From NCBI RefSeq assembly GCF_025753815.1, contig NZ_JAOWRF010000368.1:1-46818 (forward strand): a DNA stretch of 46,818 nt. Direction: 5' to 3'. How positions within the stretch are numbered: the stretch's first letter is position 1; each line of letters begins with the position of its first letter. Below the pieces are notes generated by a model. That model saw only the letters and a list, made by a program, of their open reading frames with translations. It was not told the origin of the DNA and did not search any database. This document shows positions 9,069-17,172 of the stretch, one piece after another. The translations under genes were made by a program, and so were the position numbers. This DNA comes from Plectonema radiosum NIES-515 (GTDB lineage: Bacteria > Cyanobacteriota > Cyanobacteriia > Cyanobacteriales > Nostocaceae).

Positions 9069-9275
9069 GTGGCAATGGAATCAAATTTATTAACGAGCAC
9101 AACCCCAGTGCAAGAAGATTTCAGCGAATACGTTGCCCACCTACAGCTTCACATGGCTTTGCAAGCTCGCAATCTGGTTCCAACCCTCACTTCAAAGCTC
9201 GAAGACAGTCGGAAAGAACTACTTCATCAAACTCAAGCCAATTTTGAAAAGCTTATATCTCGCCAAGCGCTCTAG
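9069..9275 (+). CDS. small conserved-looking protein, 68 aa, unknown
   Basis: A 68-residue frame from GTG at 9069, or 66 residues from ATG at 9075, preceded by AAGGAG at 9058-9063. The sequence is helical and amphipathic, with EDFSEYVAHLQLHMALQARN followed by LVPTLTSKLEDSRKELLHQT. There are no cysteines, no membrane segment and no known motif. A good ribosome-binding site and a terminator 35 bases after the stop support a real single-gene unit. Function not recognised. Confidence 0.65.
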   Translation: MAMESNLLTSTTPVQEDFSEYVAHLQLHMALQARNLVPTLTSKLEDSRKELLHQTQANFEKLISRQAL

Positions 9276-9310
9276 AAGATACAAAAATTAAGCAAAATTA
9301 ACATAAAATA

Positions 9311-9365
9311 AAAGCAGATTTTGTTGGGTAAACCCTTGGTAGTGTCTCCATCAAGTCTGCTTTTT
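9311..9365 (+). terminator. terminator of the 68-aa gene
   Basis: AAAGCAGA at 9311-9318 pairs with TCTGCTTT at 9356-9363, followed by T's. The long loop contains a second small stem (GGG TAAA CCC near 9326-9335). It lies 35 bases after the stop of the 68-residue gene. Confidence 0.6.
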
Positions 9366-9523
9366 AAGTATAAAGTGACGAAAATCACAAGGAATTGGAA
9401 CTACGGCTTGGAGTAGAAAGCCGTTAAGATAATTGCATTACTTTCCTCACCCTCCTAGGCAGTTTGACGGGACGAATCGCTTCGCCGCCAACTGCCTCAC
9501 CAAAAGCAGTTAGTTAAGGCTGA

Positions 9524-10783
9524 ATGGCGGCTCGAACCAAAATGACTTCATTAATTCCTCGAAATCTTAGCGTAGTTATCCGACCAGTACAACACCGGGA
9601 CTTGGACGGAATAGAACGCCTATCTCAAGAGTCATTCGCGGAACACACCCCGAAGGAAGCTAATTTTGCCATAAACCAAATGCAATGGCTGCGCCGGTGG
9701 TATGGGTTTCTCAAATTCTTGAGTTTGTTTCCCAACCCTCTGAAATATCGCCTTTGTGCTTATGTCGCAGAGCAAGGGCGGACAGTATTAGGCATGATTC
9801 AAGTGTCACCCTTTAACCGCACACGCAGTACTTGGCGTGTAGAACGAGTGATGCTCGATCGCACTGCCGATAAGCAAGGAGTTGGCTCACAACTTCTGCG
9901 TCATTGCTTTGAATCCATTTTAGAAGCTCGCACTTGGATACTGGAAGTAAATATTAATGATAAAAAAGCCCTAGCACTTTATCGGCAAAATGGATTTCAG
10001 CGTCTAGCAGAAATGACTTACTGGGAAATTGCACCAGAGTTGCTTGAAGAATTGGCATCTTCAGAGCCAGATTTGCCAAATTTATTGCCAGTGAGCAATG
10101 CCGATGCTCAGTTACTATATCAATTAGATACGGCTTCAATGCCGCCTTTGGTGCGACAAGTATTCGATCGCCAAACCCAAGATTTTAAAACCAGTTTGTT
10201 CGGCGCCATAATTGACGCGGTGAAGCAATGGGTGAGCAAAACAGAAGTAGTCACAGGCTATCTATTTGAACCCCAACGCAAAGCAGCGATCGGTTATTTT
10301 CAACTTTCACTAGATCGTAAAGGTCAACAACCACATGTAGCTACGCTGACTGTTCACCCAGCATACACTTGGCTGTATCCAGAGTTGCTGTCTCAGTTGG
10401 CTCGCATCGCTCAGGATGTCCCCAAACAACCGTTGCAGTTGGTTTCGGCAGACTATCAACCAGAAGGAGAAGAGTATTTAGAGCAAATTGGCGCACATCG
10501 TCGAGAACACACTTTAATTATGTCGCGCTCAGTGTGGCATAAAGTTCGCGAGTCTAAATTTGTCTCTCTAGAAGGAATTCAACTGCCGGAAGTACTCCAA
10601 GGATTGCAACCCGCACGTAAACCCATACCGGGTGGGATGTCATGGCAGCAACCCAGAAAGCCGCAATTGCCAGAAAGAAAAGTAAAGATAAATCCTTCTG
10701 GTGAATCGATTTCTTTTTCACGCAACAATTGCAACGTAGAACCACCCCTAAAGCCGGAATCAACAGATGCAAAGCCGGAGTGA
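9524..10783 (+). CDS. double GNAT-domain acetyltransferase
   Basis: A 419-residue protein with two GNAT-like halves. The first (about 17-175) begins LSVVIRPVQHRDLDGIERLS and has the acetyl-CoA loop DKQGVGSQLLRHCFE and the NINDKKALALYRQNGFQRL signature. The second half (about 185-340) has VATLTVHPAYTWLYPELLSQ but no clear Q/RxxGxG/A loop, so only the first half is likely catalytic. The C-terminus (from about 350) is Pro/Lys-rich and probably disordered. Start could be 9524 or the ATG at 9542 (MTSLIPRNL). Its 3' end overlaps the ruvX frame by 17 bases. Acceptor substrate unknown. Confidence 0.85.
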   Translation: MAARTKMTSLIPRNLSVVIRPVQHRDLDGIERLSQESFAEHTPKEANFAINQMQWLRRWYGFLKFLSLFPNPLKYRLCAYVAEQGRTVLGMIQVSPFNRTRSTWRVERVMLDRTADKQGVGSQLLRHCFESILEARTWILEVNINDKKALALYRQNGFQRLAEMTYWEIAPELLEELASSEPDLPNLLPVSNADAQLLYQLDTASMPPLVRQVFDRQTQDFKTSLFGAIIDAVKQWVSKTEVVTGYLFEPQRKAAIGYFQLSLDRKGQQPHVATLTVHPAYTWLYPELLSQLARIAQDVPKQPLQLVSADYQPEGEEYLEQIGAHRREHTLIMSRSVWHKVRESKFVSLEGIQLPEVLQGLQPARKPIPGGMSWQQPRKPQLPERKVKINPSGESISFSRNNCNVEPPLKPESTDAKPE

Positions 10784-11363
10784 GTTTGGGCATTTAGAAA
10801 AGGGACTCCTTGGAGGACAAGGGGGACTCCTTGGAGGACAAGGGGGACTCCTTGGGGGAAAAATTTCTCCCTTGTCTCCCCCCTCTCCCTTGATCACGCA
10901 GTCCCCCCCTCCCCCTCTCCCCATCTCGGCTTTAGGTTTGGATGTTGGTAGTAAGCGTATTGGTGTGGCAGGATGCGATCGCACTGGTTTGATTGCTAGT
11001 GGCATCACTACCATAGAACGCAAATATTTGCAACAAGATATAGAGCAAATACGACAACTGGTAAATGAGCGCGAAGTAAATGTTCTGGTAGTCGGTTTAC
11101 CTTATTCTATGGATGGTTCTTTGGGGTTTCAGGCGCGACAAATACAAAAGTTTGCCGTCAAGTTGTCTAAAGCTCTCAAATTGCCTGTTGAATATGTAGA
11201 TGAACGATTAACTTCATATCAGGCAGAGCAAATGCTAATAGCCGAAAACCGCTCTCCATCCCGCAATAAAGGCTTAATTGATCGCATTGCCGCATGTTTG
11301 ATTTTGCAACAATGGTTGGATACTCGAGCGATCGCACTCCACAAGGCAGTAGGCTGCCCTTGA
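10767..11363 (+). CDS. ruvX: RuvX/YqgF-type Holliday junction resolvase-like protein
   Basis: The conserved domain starts at about residue 53 with ALGLDVGSKRIGVAGCDRTG, the RNase H-like first Asp strand. It continues with LVVGLPYSMDGSLGFQA, VEYVDERLTSYQAEQML and the final Asp in NKGLIDRIAACLILQQWLD. RuvX acts in pre-16S rRNA processing and/or junction cutting. The usual protein is about 140-155 residues. Here the open frame has an extra N-terminal stretch of about 50 residues encoded by a 21-bp tandem repeat (three GLLGGQG units) and a Pro/Ser run. There is no ATG nearer to the domain. Either translation starts at 10767 with this odd extension or at an internal non-ATG codon. Confidence 0.88.
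   Translation: MQSRSEFGHLEKGLLGGQGGLLGGQGGLLGGKISPLSPPSPLITQSPPPPLPISALGLDVGSKRIGVAGCDRTGLIASGITTIERKYLQQDIEQIRQLVNEREVNVLVVGLPYSMDGSLGFQARQIQKFAVKLSKALKLPVEYVDERLTSYQAEQMLIAENRSPSRNKGLIDRIAACLILQQWLDTRAIALHKAVGCP
10803..10857 (+). repeat. 21-bp tandem repeat in the ruvX 5' end
   Basis: Units starting GGACTCCTTGG at 10803, 10824 and 10845 (period 21). In the ruvX frame they encode GLLGGQG twice and then GLLGGK. Similar GGACTCC-type repeats spread through intergenic DNA of many cyanobacteria. Confidence 0.85.
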
Positions 11364-11409
11364 GTATTGATACTTTGAACGTGATATTCTGAAGTCTGTT
11401 AGCCAGCAC

Positions 11410-12060
11410 TTGATATACTGCGAAAGCTATTTAATAGTTAAGCGATTTCTACAGTGGCTGGGAATTATAAAGCTCCACACCTCGGCTATGTTTTCCTCAC
11501 CATATCCTGAAGAAAATGACAACGCTCCTGCTGGGTCGATTACTTTGACCGATGACAAAGAGCGATCGCTCGAATGTTACATTGAGCATTCGCTCTCTGT
11601 AGATGAGCAAGAGTATGTTTTACTTCTTCCTGTTGACTCACCTGTGGAAATTTTTGCTTGGCAAGGTGACGGCGAGGAAGAAGAAGCCATTCTCGTAGAA
11701 GATGATGCGACCATTGACGAAATTTTTGCGACGGCTCAAGCTGTACTATCTGAGCAAAATTTGCAACTCAAAAATACTGCTTACGCTCTGACGGTTGCGG
11801 GTGAATTACCCCCTGTCGAAGAGTCAGAACTCTTTACTTTAGAAATTGAAGATGAAGACGAAGATTTAGAGCCAGAGCAATTACAACTTCTAGCTAGTTT
11901 CTACTATGAAGACCAGGAGTACGCAATTTACACCCCCCTCGATCCACTGCTGTTTTTTGCACGGATCTCGGCAACCGGTACACCTGAATTACTCTCTCCA
12001 GAAGAGTTTCGCAAAGTCCAACCACTGCTAGAAGAACATTTGTTTAATGAAGTTGAATAA
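11410..12060 (+). CDS. DUF3727-type acidic protein
   Basis: Best start is ATG at 11488 (MFSSPYPEENDNAPAGSITL), giving about 190 residues; the open frame goes back to 11410. Very acidic, with two related halves, each having a DUF1292/DUF3727-like strand pattern (VDEQEYVLLLPVDSPVEIFA and DQEYAIYTPLDPLLFFARI). An EDEDEDLEPEQ linker lies between. This protein commonly precedes mltG in cyanobacteria, as here. No enzymatic motif is visible; function unknown. Confidence 0.8.
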   Translation: MIYCESYLIVKRFLQWLGIIKLHTSAMFSSPYPEENDNAPAGSITLTDDKERSLECYIEHSLSVDEQEYVLLLPVDSPVEIFAWQGDGEEEEAILVEDDATIDEIFATAQAVLSEQNLQLKNTAYALTVAGELPPVEESELFTLEIEDEDEDLEPEQLQLLASFYYEDQEYAIYTPLDPLLFFARISATGTPELLSPEEFRKVQPLLEEHLFNEVE

Positions 12061-12425
12061 AAGAATTCTGTACTTCTAGAGACGCGATCGCGTCTCTAGT
12101 CTCTACAGAAGGAGCGCAGTCCAAATCATAATGGTGGGGTTGTTAACACCACCATTGTGTAGACTGCCTAGTAGAGAAAAGGGAGGGTCTTAAACCCTTT
12201 TATTTATCCACTGCTTCCTAGAGAATTCATCAGCTCCCAAATGACTCCAGCTTGAAGATGATGTCATGTTATTGAAAATACCCGCAAGCGTAAAAAGAGG
12301 GGCTAGGGATGAGGGTTGATGAAAATTCTAGTTGATTTACCGTACATGATATAAATTATTGTTGATAATTAAAATTAAAAATTAAGAATTAAAAGTATTT
12401 TTGATTTTTGATCTTAAATTATTTC
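12061..12425. other. intergenic region with palindromes
   Basis: A perfect 24-bp palindrome centred on HIP1 lies at 12076-12099 (half CTAGAGACGCGA). A hairpin AATGGTGG / CCACCATT follows at 12130-12156, 70 bases after the DUF3727 gene stop, and could act as a terminator although it lacks a T-run. The rest is A/T-rich DNA leading into mltG. Confidence 0.6.
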
Positions 12426-13490
12426 ATGACAACAAACATGAAAGTTGAGCAAAAAATTTGGCAGCGCTCATTAATTTTGGGTCTGCTGCCATTAACTTTA
12501 GTAATTGCAACTTGGCGTTCTTTGAGTTGGTGGAGTTGGGCAACTTCCCCAACCCAACCAACTAAAGCCAAATCGCTACAAATTCAGATTCCTTCAGGAA
12601 CCGCAGCGCAGCAAATTGGACGCAACTTAGAAAAAGCAGGTTTGATTCGTTCTCAATTTGCCTGGAATTTATGGGCACGATATTTAGCTTGGCAAAATCC
12701 CAAAGGTGACTTCAAAGCCGGAACCTACGAATTGTCACCCTCACAACCATTACCCTTGATAGCTGAAAAAATCTGGCTTGGGGACGTAGTGCAAGCCAAC
12801 TTCACCATTCCCGAAGGTTGGTCACTGCGGCAAATAGCAGCTTACTTTCAAGTAAAAGGCTTTTTTACCGCTCAAGAGTTTATCAGAGCTGCAAATCAAA
12901 TTGACCGCCAACAGTTTCCCTGGATACCTGCCGATTTACCGAATTTGGAAGGATTTTTATACCCAGACACTTACAAAATCGCCAGCGGAAAAATTACGCC
13001 ACAAGCTTTAGTTAAACAGATGCTGAAGCAATTTGAGCAAGTTGCTTTGCCAGTGTATCAAAAACAACAAAAGAAGACTAATCTCAACCTGAAGCAGTGG
13101 GTAACTCTTGCTAGTATCGTAGAAAAAGAGGCGGCAGTGCCTAGTGAGCGATCGCGTATTGCTGGCGTTTTCACCTCTCGCTTACAAAAAGGAATGCGTC
13201 TAGAAAGCGATCCCACAGTCGAATACGGTTTGGGAATCCGGCAAACAGCAGATAAACCACTGACTTTTGCCCAAGTAAAAATTGCATCTCCTTACAACAC
13301 CTATCTTAATCAAGGCTTACCACCAGGACCCATTGCTGCTCCTGGTTTGGCTTCTTTAGAAGCAACTCTAAATCCCGAAAAAACCGATTATTTGTATTTT
13401 GTAGCACGTTACGATGGCACTCATGTGTTCACCCCCACCCTAAAAGAACACTTGGCAGCTGTTGCTAAAATCCGCCGAGAACGAAAATAG
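12426..13490 (+). CDS. mltG: endolytic murein transglycosylase MltG
   Basis: YceG/MltG family; it cleaves nascent glycan strands at the membrane and sets strand length. From ATG 12426 (MTTNMKVEQK) it has an N-terminal membrane anchor at about 14-37 (SLILGLLPLTLVIATW). A LysM-like part follows (LQIQIPSGTAAQQIGRNLEK). The catalytic YceG domain includes LEGFLYPDTY, ASIVEKEA with the catalytic Glu (about residue 233), LQKGMRLESDPTVEYGLG, SPYNTYLNQGLPPGPIAAPG and YLYFVA. The frame also opens at TTG 12408, but ATG 12426 fits the family better. It is in line with the DUF3727 gene upstream and the YqeG-like gene downstream. Confidence 0.93.
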   Translation: MTTNMKVEQKIWQRSLILGLLPLTLVIATWRSLSWWSWATSPTQPTKAKSLQIQIPSGTAAQQIGRNLEKAGLIRSQFAWNLWARYLAWQNPKGDFKAGTYELSPSQPLPLIAEKIWLGDVVQANFTIPEGWSLRQIAAYFQVKGFFTAQEFIRAANQIDRQQFPWIPADLPNLEGFLYPDTYKIASGKITPQALVKQMLKQFEQVALPVYQKQQKKTNLNLKQWVTLASIVEKEAAVPSERSRIAGVFTSRLQKGMRLESDPTVEYGLGIRQTADKPLTFAQVKIASPYNTYLNQGLPPGPIAAPGLASLEATLNPEKTDYLYFVARYDGTHVFTPTLKEHLAAVAKIRRERK

Positions 13491-13590
13491 TTAGGAGTGA
13501 GGAGTGAGGAGTTAGGAGGAGCGGAGGAGCGGAGTTATAAATTATGATTTTTAACTCTGTACTTTCTCATTACTGGCATTTCACTTTTGA

Positions 13591-13667
13591 CTCCGCTCCT
13601 CCGCTCCTCCGCTCCTCCGCTCCTCCGCTCCTCCGCTCCTCCGCTCCTCCGCTCCTCCGCTCCTCCT
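13591..13667 (+). repeat. octamer tandem repeat (CTCCGCTC, about 9 copies)
   Basis: A run of the 8-bp unit CTCCGCTC just before the YqeG-like gene. Two copies of the complementary unit (GGAGCGGA) lie at 13516-13534, so RNA could fold across 13516-13667. The repeat keeps an open frame (APPLLRSS repeated) upstream of the real start. Confidence 0.9.
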
Positions 13668-13678
13668 CACTATTGACC

Positions 13679-14227
13679 ATGACCTGGAACAAACTCTTAC
13701 AGCCTGACTTGATTTTAGAAGGTTCAGTGTTGAACCTCACACCAGACATTATCCAAAAATATCAGCTCAAGGGGCTGGTGTTGGATGTAGATGAAACTTT
13801 GGTTCCGGTGAGAGTTGGAACAGCTTCAAAAGAATTGCAAGAATGGGTAGCGCAAATTCGCCCTTTTACATCATTGTGGTTGGTAAGCAATAACTTAAGT
13901 GAAGCCCGCATCGGTGGAATTGCCCGTTCTCTGAATTTACCTTACTATCTGGGCGCTGCCAAACCCTCGCGACGCAAGATTAGAGCCGCACTCAGAGAGA
14001 TGGATCTACCTGTGCAGCAAGTGGCAATGGTAGGCGATCGCTTGTTTACAGATGTGTTAGCTGGTAATCGCTTAGGGATGTTCACCATCTTAGTTGAACC
14101 AATTCTCCACCCAGATGCTGTCTTGCGATCGCATCCCATACGCAACTTTGAAGTTTTAGTATCGGAAATCTTAGGAGCCTCTATTACTCCCAAGAAACAA
14201 AGAGTTACAAAGCATCACAAAGGTTGA
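13679..14227 (+). CDS. YqeG-family HAD phosphatase
   Basis: Start chosen at ATG 13679 (MTWNKLLQPDLILEGS), because the open frame upstream is only translated octamer repeat. 182 residues of the HAD IIIA, YqeG type. Motif I is DVDETLVP, motif II Ser is in SNN (WLVSNN), the motif III Lys is in AAKPSRRK and motif IV is GDRLFTD. The plant homologue acts as a phosphatidylglycerophosphate phosphatase, so a role in phosphatidylglycerol synthesis is possible but inferred. It lies between mltG and proB on the same strand. Confidence 0.88.
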   Translation: MTWNKLLQPDLILEGSVLNLTPDIIQKYQLKGLVLDVDETLVPVRVGTASKELQEWVAQIRPFTSLWLVSNNLSEARIGGIARSLNLPYYLGAAKPSRRKIRAALREMDLPVQQVAMVGDRLFTDVLAGNRLGMFTILVEPILHPDAVLRSHPIRNFEVLVSEILGASITPKKQRVTKHHKG

Positions 14228-14360
14228 TGAATCGTCAGGAAAGTAAATCTAAAGAAATAATAAAGAAATCGGGGATCGCTGCAAAAATCGGGGATCATAA
14301 GTATTAATAACATGGGATCAGCCAAATATAGATCCTAGTCCATGTAAAATCAATATATTT

Positions 14361-14402
14361 GTAAAGCGTCAACCCTCACCTATAGAAGGATTGGCGCTTT
14401 AC
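14361..14402 (+). terminator. hairpin between the YqeG-like gene and proB
   Basis: GTAAAGCGTCAA (14361-14372) pairs with TTGGCGCTTTAC (14391-14402) with one mismatch and an 18-nt loop. No T-run follows, so it may be a weak terminator, a processing site or a small RNA. AACTCCT repeats follow up to proB (about 14451-14474). Confidence 0.45.
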
Positions 14403-14480
14403 AATTTCAGTTAATAGTTAAAAGTTATAAGTTATGAGTTAAAATTCATAACTCCTAACTCCTAACTCCTAACTTTTTCA

Positions 14481-15590
14481 ATGCCTTTAACAATTGTCGT
14501 AAAAATTGGAACTTCCAGTCTCACCCAACCAGAAACCGGACTACTAGCGCTTTCCACCATTGCAAGTGTGGCAGAAACTCTTTCACAGTTGCGACGTGAA
14601 GGACATCGCGTAATTTTGGTTTCCTCTGGTGCTGTGGGGGTGGGTTGTGCGCGGTTGGGTTTAAAAGAACGTCCGAAAGCGATCGCTCTCAAACAAGCTG
14701 TAGCGGCAGTTGGACAAGGTAGATTAATCCGCGTCTACGATGATTTATTTACCACTTTGCAACAGCCAATTGCTCAAGTTTTGCTAACTCGCAACGATTT
14801 GGTAGAACGCACTCGTTATCTAAATATCCTCAACACCTTCAACGAATTACTGGAATTAGGGGTGATTCCGGTGGTGAATGAGAATGACACCGTAGCGGTA
14901 GAAGAATTGAAATTTGGCGATAATGACACTTTATCGGCTCTAGTTGCCAGTTTAGTTAAAGCAGATTGGTTGTTTTTGCTAACTGATGTCGATCGCCTTT
15001 ATACTGCCGATCCCCGTTCTGTACCCGATGCGAAAGCGATCGCTTTAGTTGATAGCATTGAAGAATTAAACAAACTACAAATACAAACAAGTACTCAAGG
15101 TTCTCAATGGGGTACTGGTGGGATGGTGACAAAAATTTCCGCTGCCCGAATTGCGACTACAGCCGGGGTTCGCACCGTAATTACTCAGGGAAAATATCCG
15201 AAAAATATAGAAAAAATATTACAAGGTGAGTTAATTGGTACTCACTTTACACCGCAACTAGAACCAACGAGTGCCCGCAAACGCTGGATAGCTTATGGGC
15301 TTGTGCCTGCCGGAAAATTGTATTTAGATGCGGGTGCGATCGCCGCAATTTCTCAAAGTGGGAAATCGTTATTAGCGGCTGGTATAAAAATAGTTGAAGG
15401 TCAGTTTGATACTCAAGAAGCTGTGCAATTATGCGACAGCCAGGGTAACGAAATCGCTAGAGGATTAGTGAATTACAGCAGCGACGAACTACAAAAGATT
15501 CGCGGATGTCATTCTAGGCAAATTTCGACGATTTTGGGTTATGTGGGTGCTGAAACCGTCGTGCATCGCGATAATTTGGTTTTGATGTAG
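14481..15590 (+). CDS. proB: glutamate 5-kinase
   Basis: First step of proline synthesis: ATP + glutamate to glutamyl 5-phosphate. 369 residues, the full two-domain length. The amino-acid kinase domain has [39 protein letters not shown] and [14 protein letters not shown], with [12 protein letters not shown]. The C-terminal PUA domain runs from about residue 280 ([20 protein letters not shown]). The ribosome-binding region is masked by AACTCCT repeats directly upstream. The stop codon at 15588-15590 abuts a recombinase remnant, so this is the left edge of the accessory island. Confidence 0.96.
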   Translation: MPLTIVVKIGTSSLTQPETGLLALSTIASVAETLSQLRREGHRVILVSSGAVGVGCARLGLKERPKAIALKQAVAAVGQGRLIRVYDDLFTTLQQPIAQVLLTRNDLVERTRYLNILNTFNELLELGVIPVVNENDTVAVEELKFGDNDTLSALVASLVKADWLFLLTDVDRLYTADPRSVPDAKAIALVDSIEELNKLQIQTSTQGSQWGTGGMVTKISAARIATTAGVRTVITQGKYPKNIEKILQGELIGTHFTPQLEPTSARKRWIAYGLVPAGKLYLDAGAIAAISQSGKSLLAAGIKIVEGQFDTQEAVQLCDSQGNEIARGLVNYSSDELQKIRGCHSRQISTILGYVGAETVVHRDNLVLM

Positions 15591-15734
15591 CAGGGTATTC
15601 AACAGCAAAATAATATTACATTTGGACGCGATATCAGAGCAATTCAGAAATACTTAGGGCATAAGAACATTCATCATACGGTTAGCTACACTCAGGTATC
15701 ACTGCAACGATTTGAAAATTTTTGGACGGATTAA
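15591..15734 (+). pseudogene. tyrosine recombinase (integrase) C-terminal remnant
   Basis: In frame directly after the proB TAG, the sequence reads TFGRDIRAIQKYLGHKNIHH, then TVSYTQVSLQRFENFWTD and stop. This is the C-terminal end of a XerD/phage-type integrase: LGHKN holds a catalytic His and HTVSYT the nucleophilic Tyr. The catalytic Arg-containing part and the N-terminal domain are absent. About 45 residues survive. It marks an old integration or rearrangement point next to proB. Confidence 0.8.
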
Positions 15735-15765
15735 CCTAGAAACTTCCAAAGCACTTTACCTGCAT

Positions 15766-15884
15766 AGTAAGTAGGAAGGCACAATTAAATATAAGATAAA
15801 ACCTCACCCTCAATCCCTCTCCTTGTTAAGGAGAGGGAAGCGGTCGGCTCTTTGAGGTTTTATATTTAATTTGACCCACTTACT
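15766..15884. mobile_element. MITE-like element, about 119 bp
   Basis: Imperfect terminal inverted repeats: AGTAAGTAGG followed by AATTAAATATA and AAAACCTCA on the left, and the complement of AGTAAGTGGG, AATTAAATATA and AAAACCTCA on the right. A hairpin lies in the middle (CCCTCTCCTT / AAGGAGAGGG, about 15816-15838). No coding content. It sits between the integrase remnant and the RHH gene. Confidence 0.6.
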
Positions 15885-15959
15885 TACTTTTACTTTTTAA
15901 CTAGTCTTTTTTCGGAATCGCCATTTTTACATTTGTAGGTTTGTGTAAGAACTACGTAC

Positions 15960-16130
15960 ATGAGTACCGAACGTAAAGAAATGCATATTAGCATTACGGA
16001 TGACTTGAAGAAGCGATTTCATGCCACCTGTGTCATGCGGGGTAAGAAGATGAGCCAAGTAGTAATTGAGCTAATCGAACAATGGCTGGAAAGCAACGAG
16101 GTTCCCCAAACTGGGGAGATAAAGAGGTAA
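15960..16130 (+). CDS. small ribbon-helix-helix protein, 56 aa
   Basis: A 56-residue frame beginning MSTERKEMHISITDDLKKRF and containing MRGKKMSQVVIELIEQWLES. The pattern is a beta strand (MHISI), helix (TDDLKKRFHATCVM), turn (RGKK) and second helix (MSQVVIELIEQWLE), as in ParG/CopG-type DNA-binding proteins. It lies 89 bases upstream of the CHAT gene on the same strand and might regulate it; no cognate toxin is adjacent. It is too short for most automatic gene lists. Confidence 0.65.
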   Translation: MSTERKEMHISITDDLKKRFHATCVMRGKKMSQVVIELIEQWLESNEVPQTGEIKR

Positions 16131-16219
16131 GAAATACACGACCAAATCGGATGTTCTTGTTACTGGTAAAAGCAGTTGAATCAGAAATTTTATCAACTTA
16201 CATAACTGGAGTTTAGCAA

Positions 16220-17155
16220 ATGGTGCAAACAATCTTAATTTTGACAGCAAATCCTAAAGATACTTCACGACTACGTTTAGATCAAGAGGTGCGAGATATT
16301 GAAGAAGGATTACAGCGGGCAAAAAAACGCGATCAGTTCGTTCTAGAATCAAAGTTGGCAGTGCGACCGAGGGACATTCAGCGGGCAATGCTGGATATAA
16401 ATCCTTCTATTGTTCATTTTTCTGGACATGGAACGGGGGATGAAGGTCTGATATTTGAAGATGAAATAGGTTCGGCAAAGCTAGTTGATGGAGAAGCCTT
16501 AGCAGGACTGTTTGAACTGTTTGCGGATCAAGTTGAGTGTGTTGTTCTTAACGGCTGTTATTCGGAGGTGCAAGCAAGCGCAATTTCTCAACAAATTAAC
16601 TATGTGATTGGCATGAACAAGGCAATTGGAGATAAAGCAGCAATTGAATTTGCTGTGGGTTTTTACGATGCTCTAGGAGCAGGAAAGCCCGTTGAATTTG
16701 CCTACAAACTTGCTTGCGCTGCAATTCGGTTAGCAGGTGTTCGAGAGCAGCTAACCCCGATTCTCAAGATAAAGCCAAATATTGATGAGAAGGTTATCAA
16801 GAGCAGTTTGCCTGAAGAACAGCTTACAGGAGGGAATGAACCTGCATCTGAGCCATCTGAGGAACTAAACGACTCTGACAAAGAAATACTTACAGAACTC
16901 TTGATACGTAGTGGACGTGCAGAATATTCGGCACGAAAAGCACTTTGTCTAAAAATTGGAATTGAACCAAATCAACTTGGATTTTTAAGGCAATCCACCG
17001 ACGCTGACTTTGCCTTAGAGCTAATTAGTTATTTGCATAGTATAGATGACAAACAAGCTCTTTGTAAAATCTGCAAAGAACTTGAAGTTGTGTTTAAAAG
17101 AGGGAAGTACGCAGCTGATTTAGAAAATATTAAATCAAAACTAAATTGTAAGTAG
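16220..17155 (+). CDS. CHAT-domain (caspase-like) protease with C-terminal effector-associated domain
   Basis: 311 residues. The N-terminal CHAT domain (about 1-185) begins ILILTANPKDTSRLRLDQEV. It has the catalytic His70 in VHFSGHG and Cys113 in VVLNGCYS, followed by INYVIGM, AIEFAVGFYDALGAGKPVEF and AYKLA, all typical of cyanobacterial CHAT peptidases. A linker of about 30 residues leads to a helical domain at 216-310 (ELLIRSG, ARKALCLKIGIEP, DADFALELISYLHSI, KLNC). This is an effector-associated (death-fold-like) domain, which docks effectors by like-with-like contact. The next gene carries the same domain. The ribosome-binding site is TGGAG at 16206-16210. Likely a self-destruction or signalling protease; substrate unknown. 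No NTPase is nearby. Confidence 0.85.
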   Translation: MVQTILILTANPKDTSRLRLDQEVRDIEEGLQRAKKRDQFVLESKLAVRPRDIQRAMLDINPSIVHFSGHGTGDEGLIFEDEIGSAKLVDGEALAGLFELFADQVECVVLNGCYSEVQASAISQQINYVIGMNKAIGDKAAIEFAVGFYDALGAGKPVEFAYKLACAAIRLAGVREQLTPILKIKPNIDEKVIKSSLPEEQLTGGNEPASEPSEELNDSDKEILTELLIRSGRAEYSARKALCLKIGIEPNQLGFLRQSTDADFALELISYLHSIDDKQALCKICKELEVVFKRGKYAADLENIKSKLNCK

Positions 17156-17172
17156 AGTGAAAAGCTAAAAGT

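Noticed and set aside
15591-15734. C-terminal extension of proB by stop readthrough
   Set aside because: The in-frame continuation after the TAG is recognisable integrase sequence, and ProB is complete at the stop.
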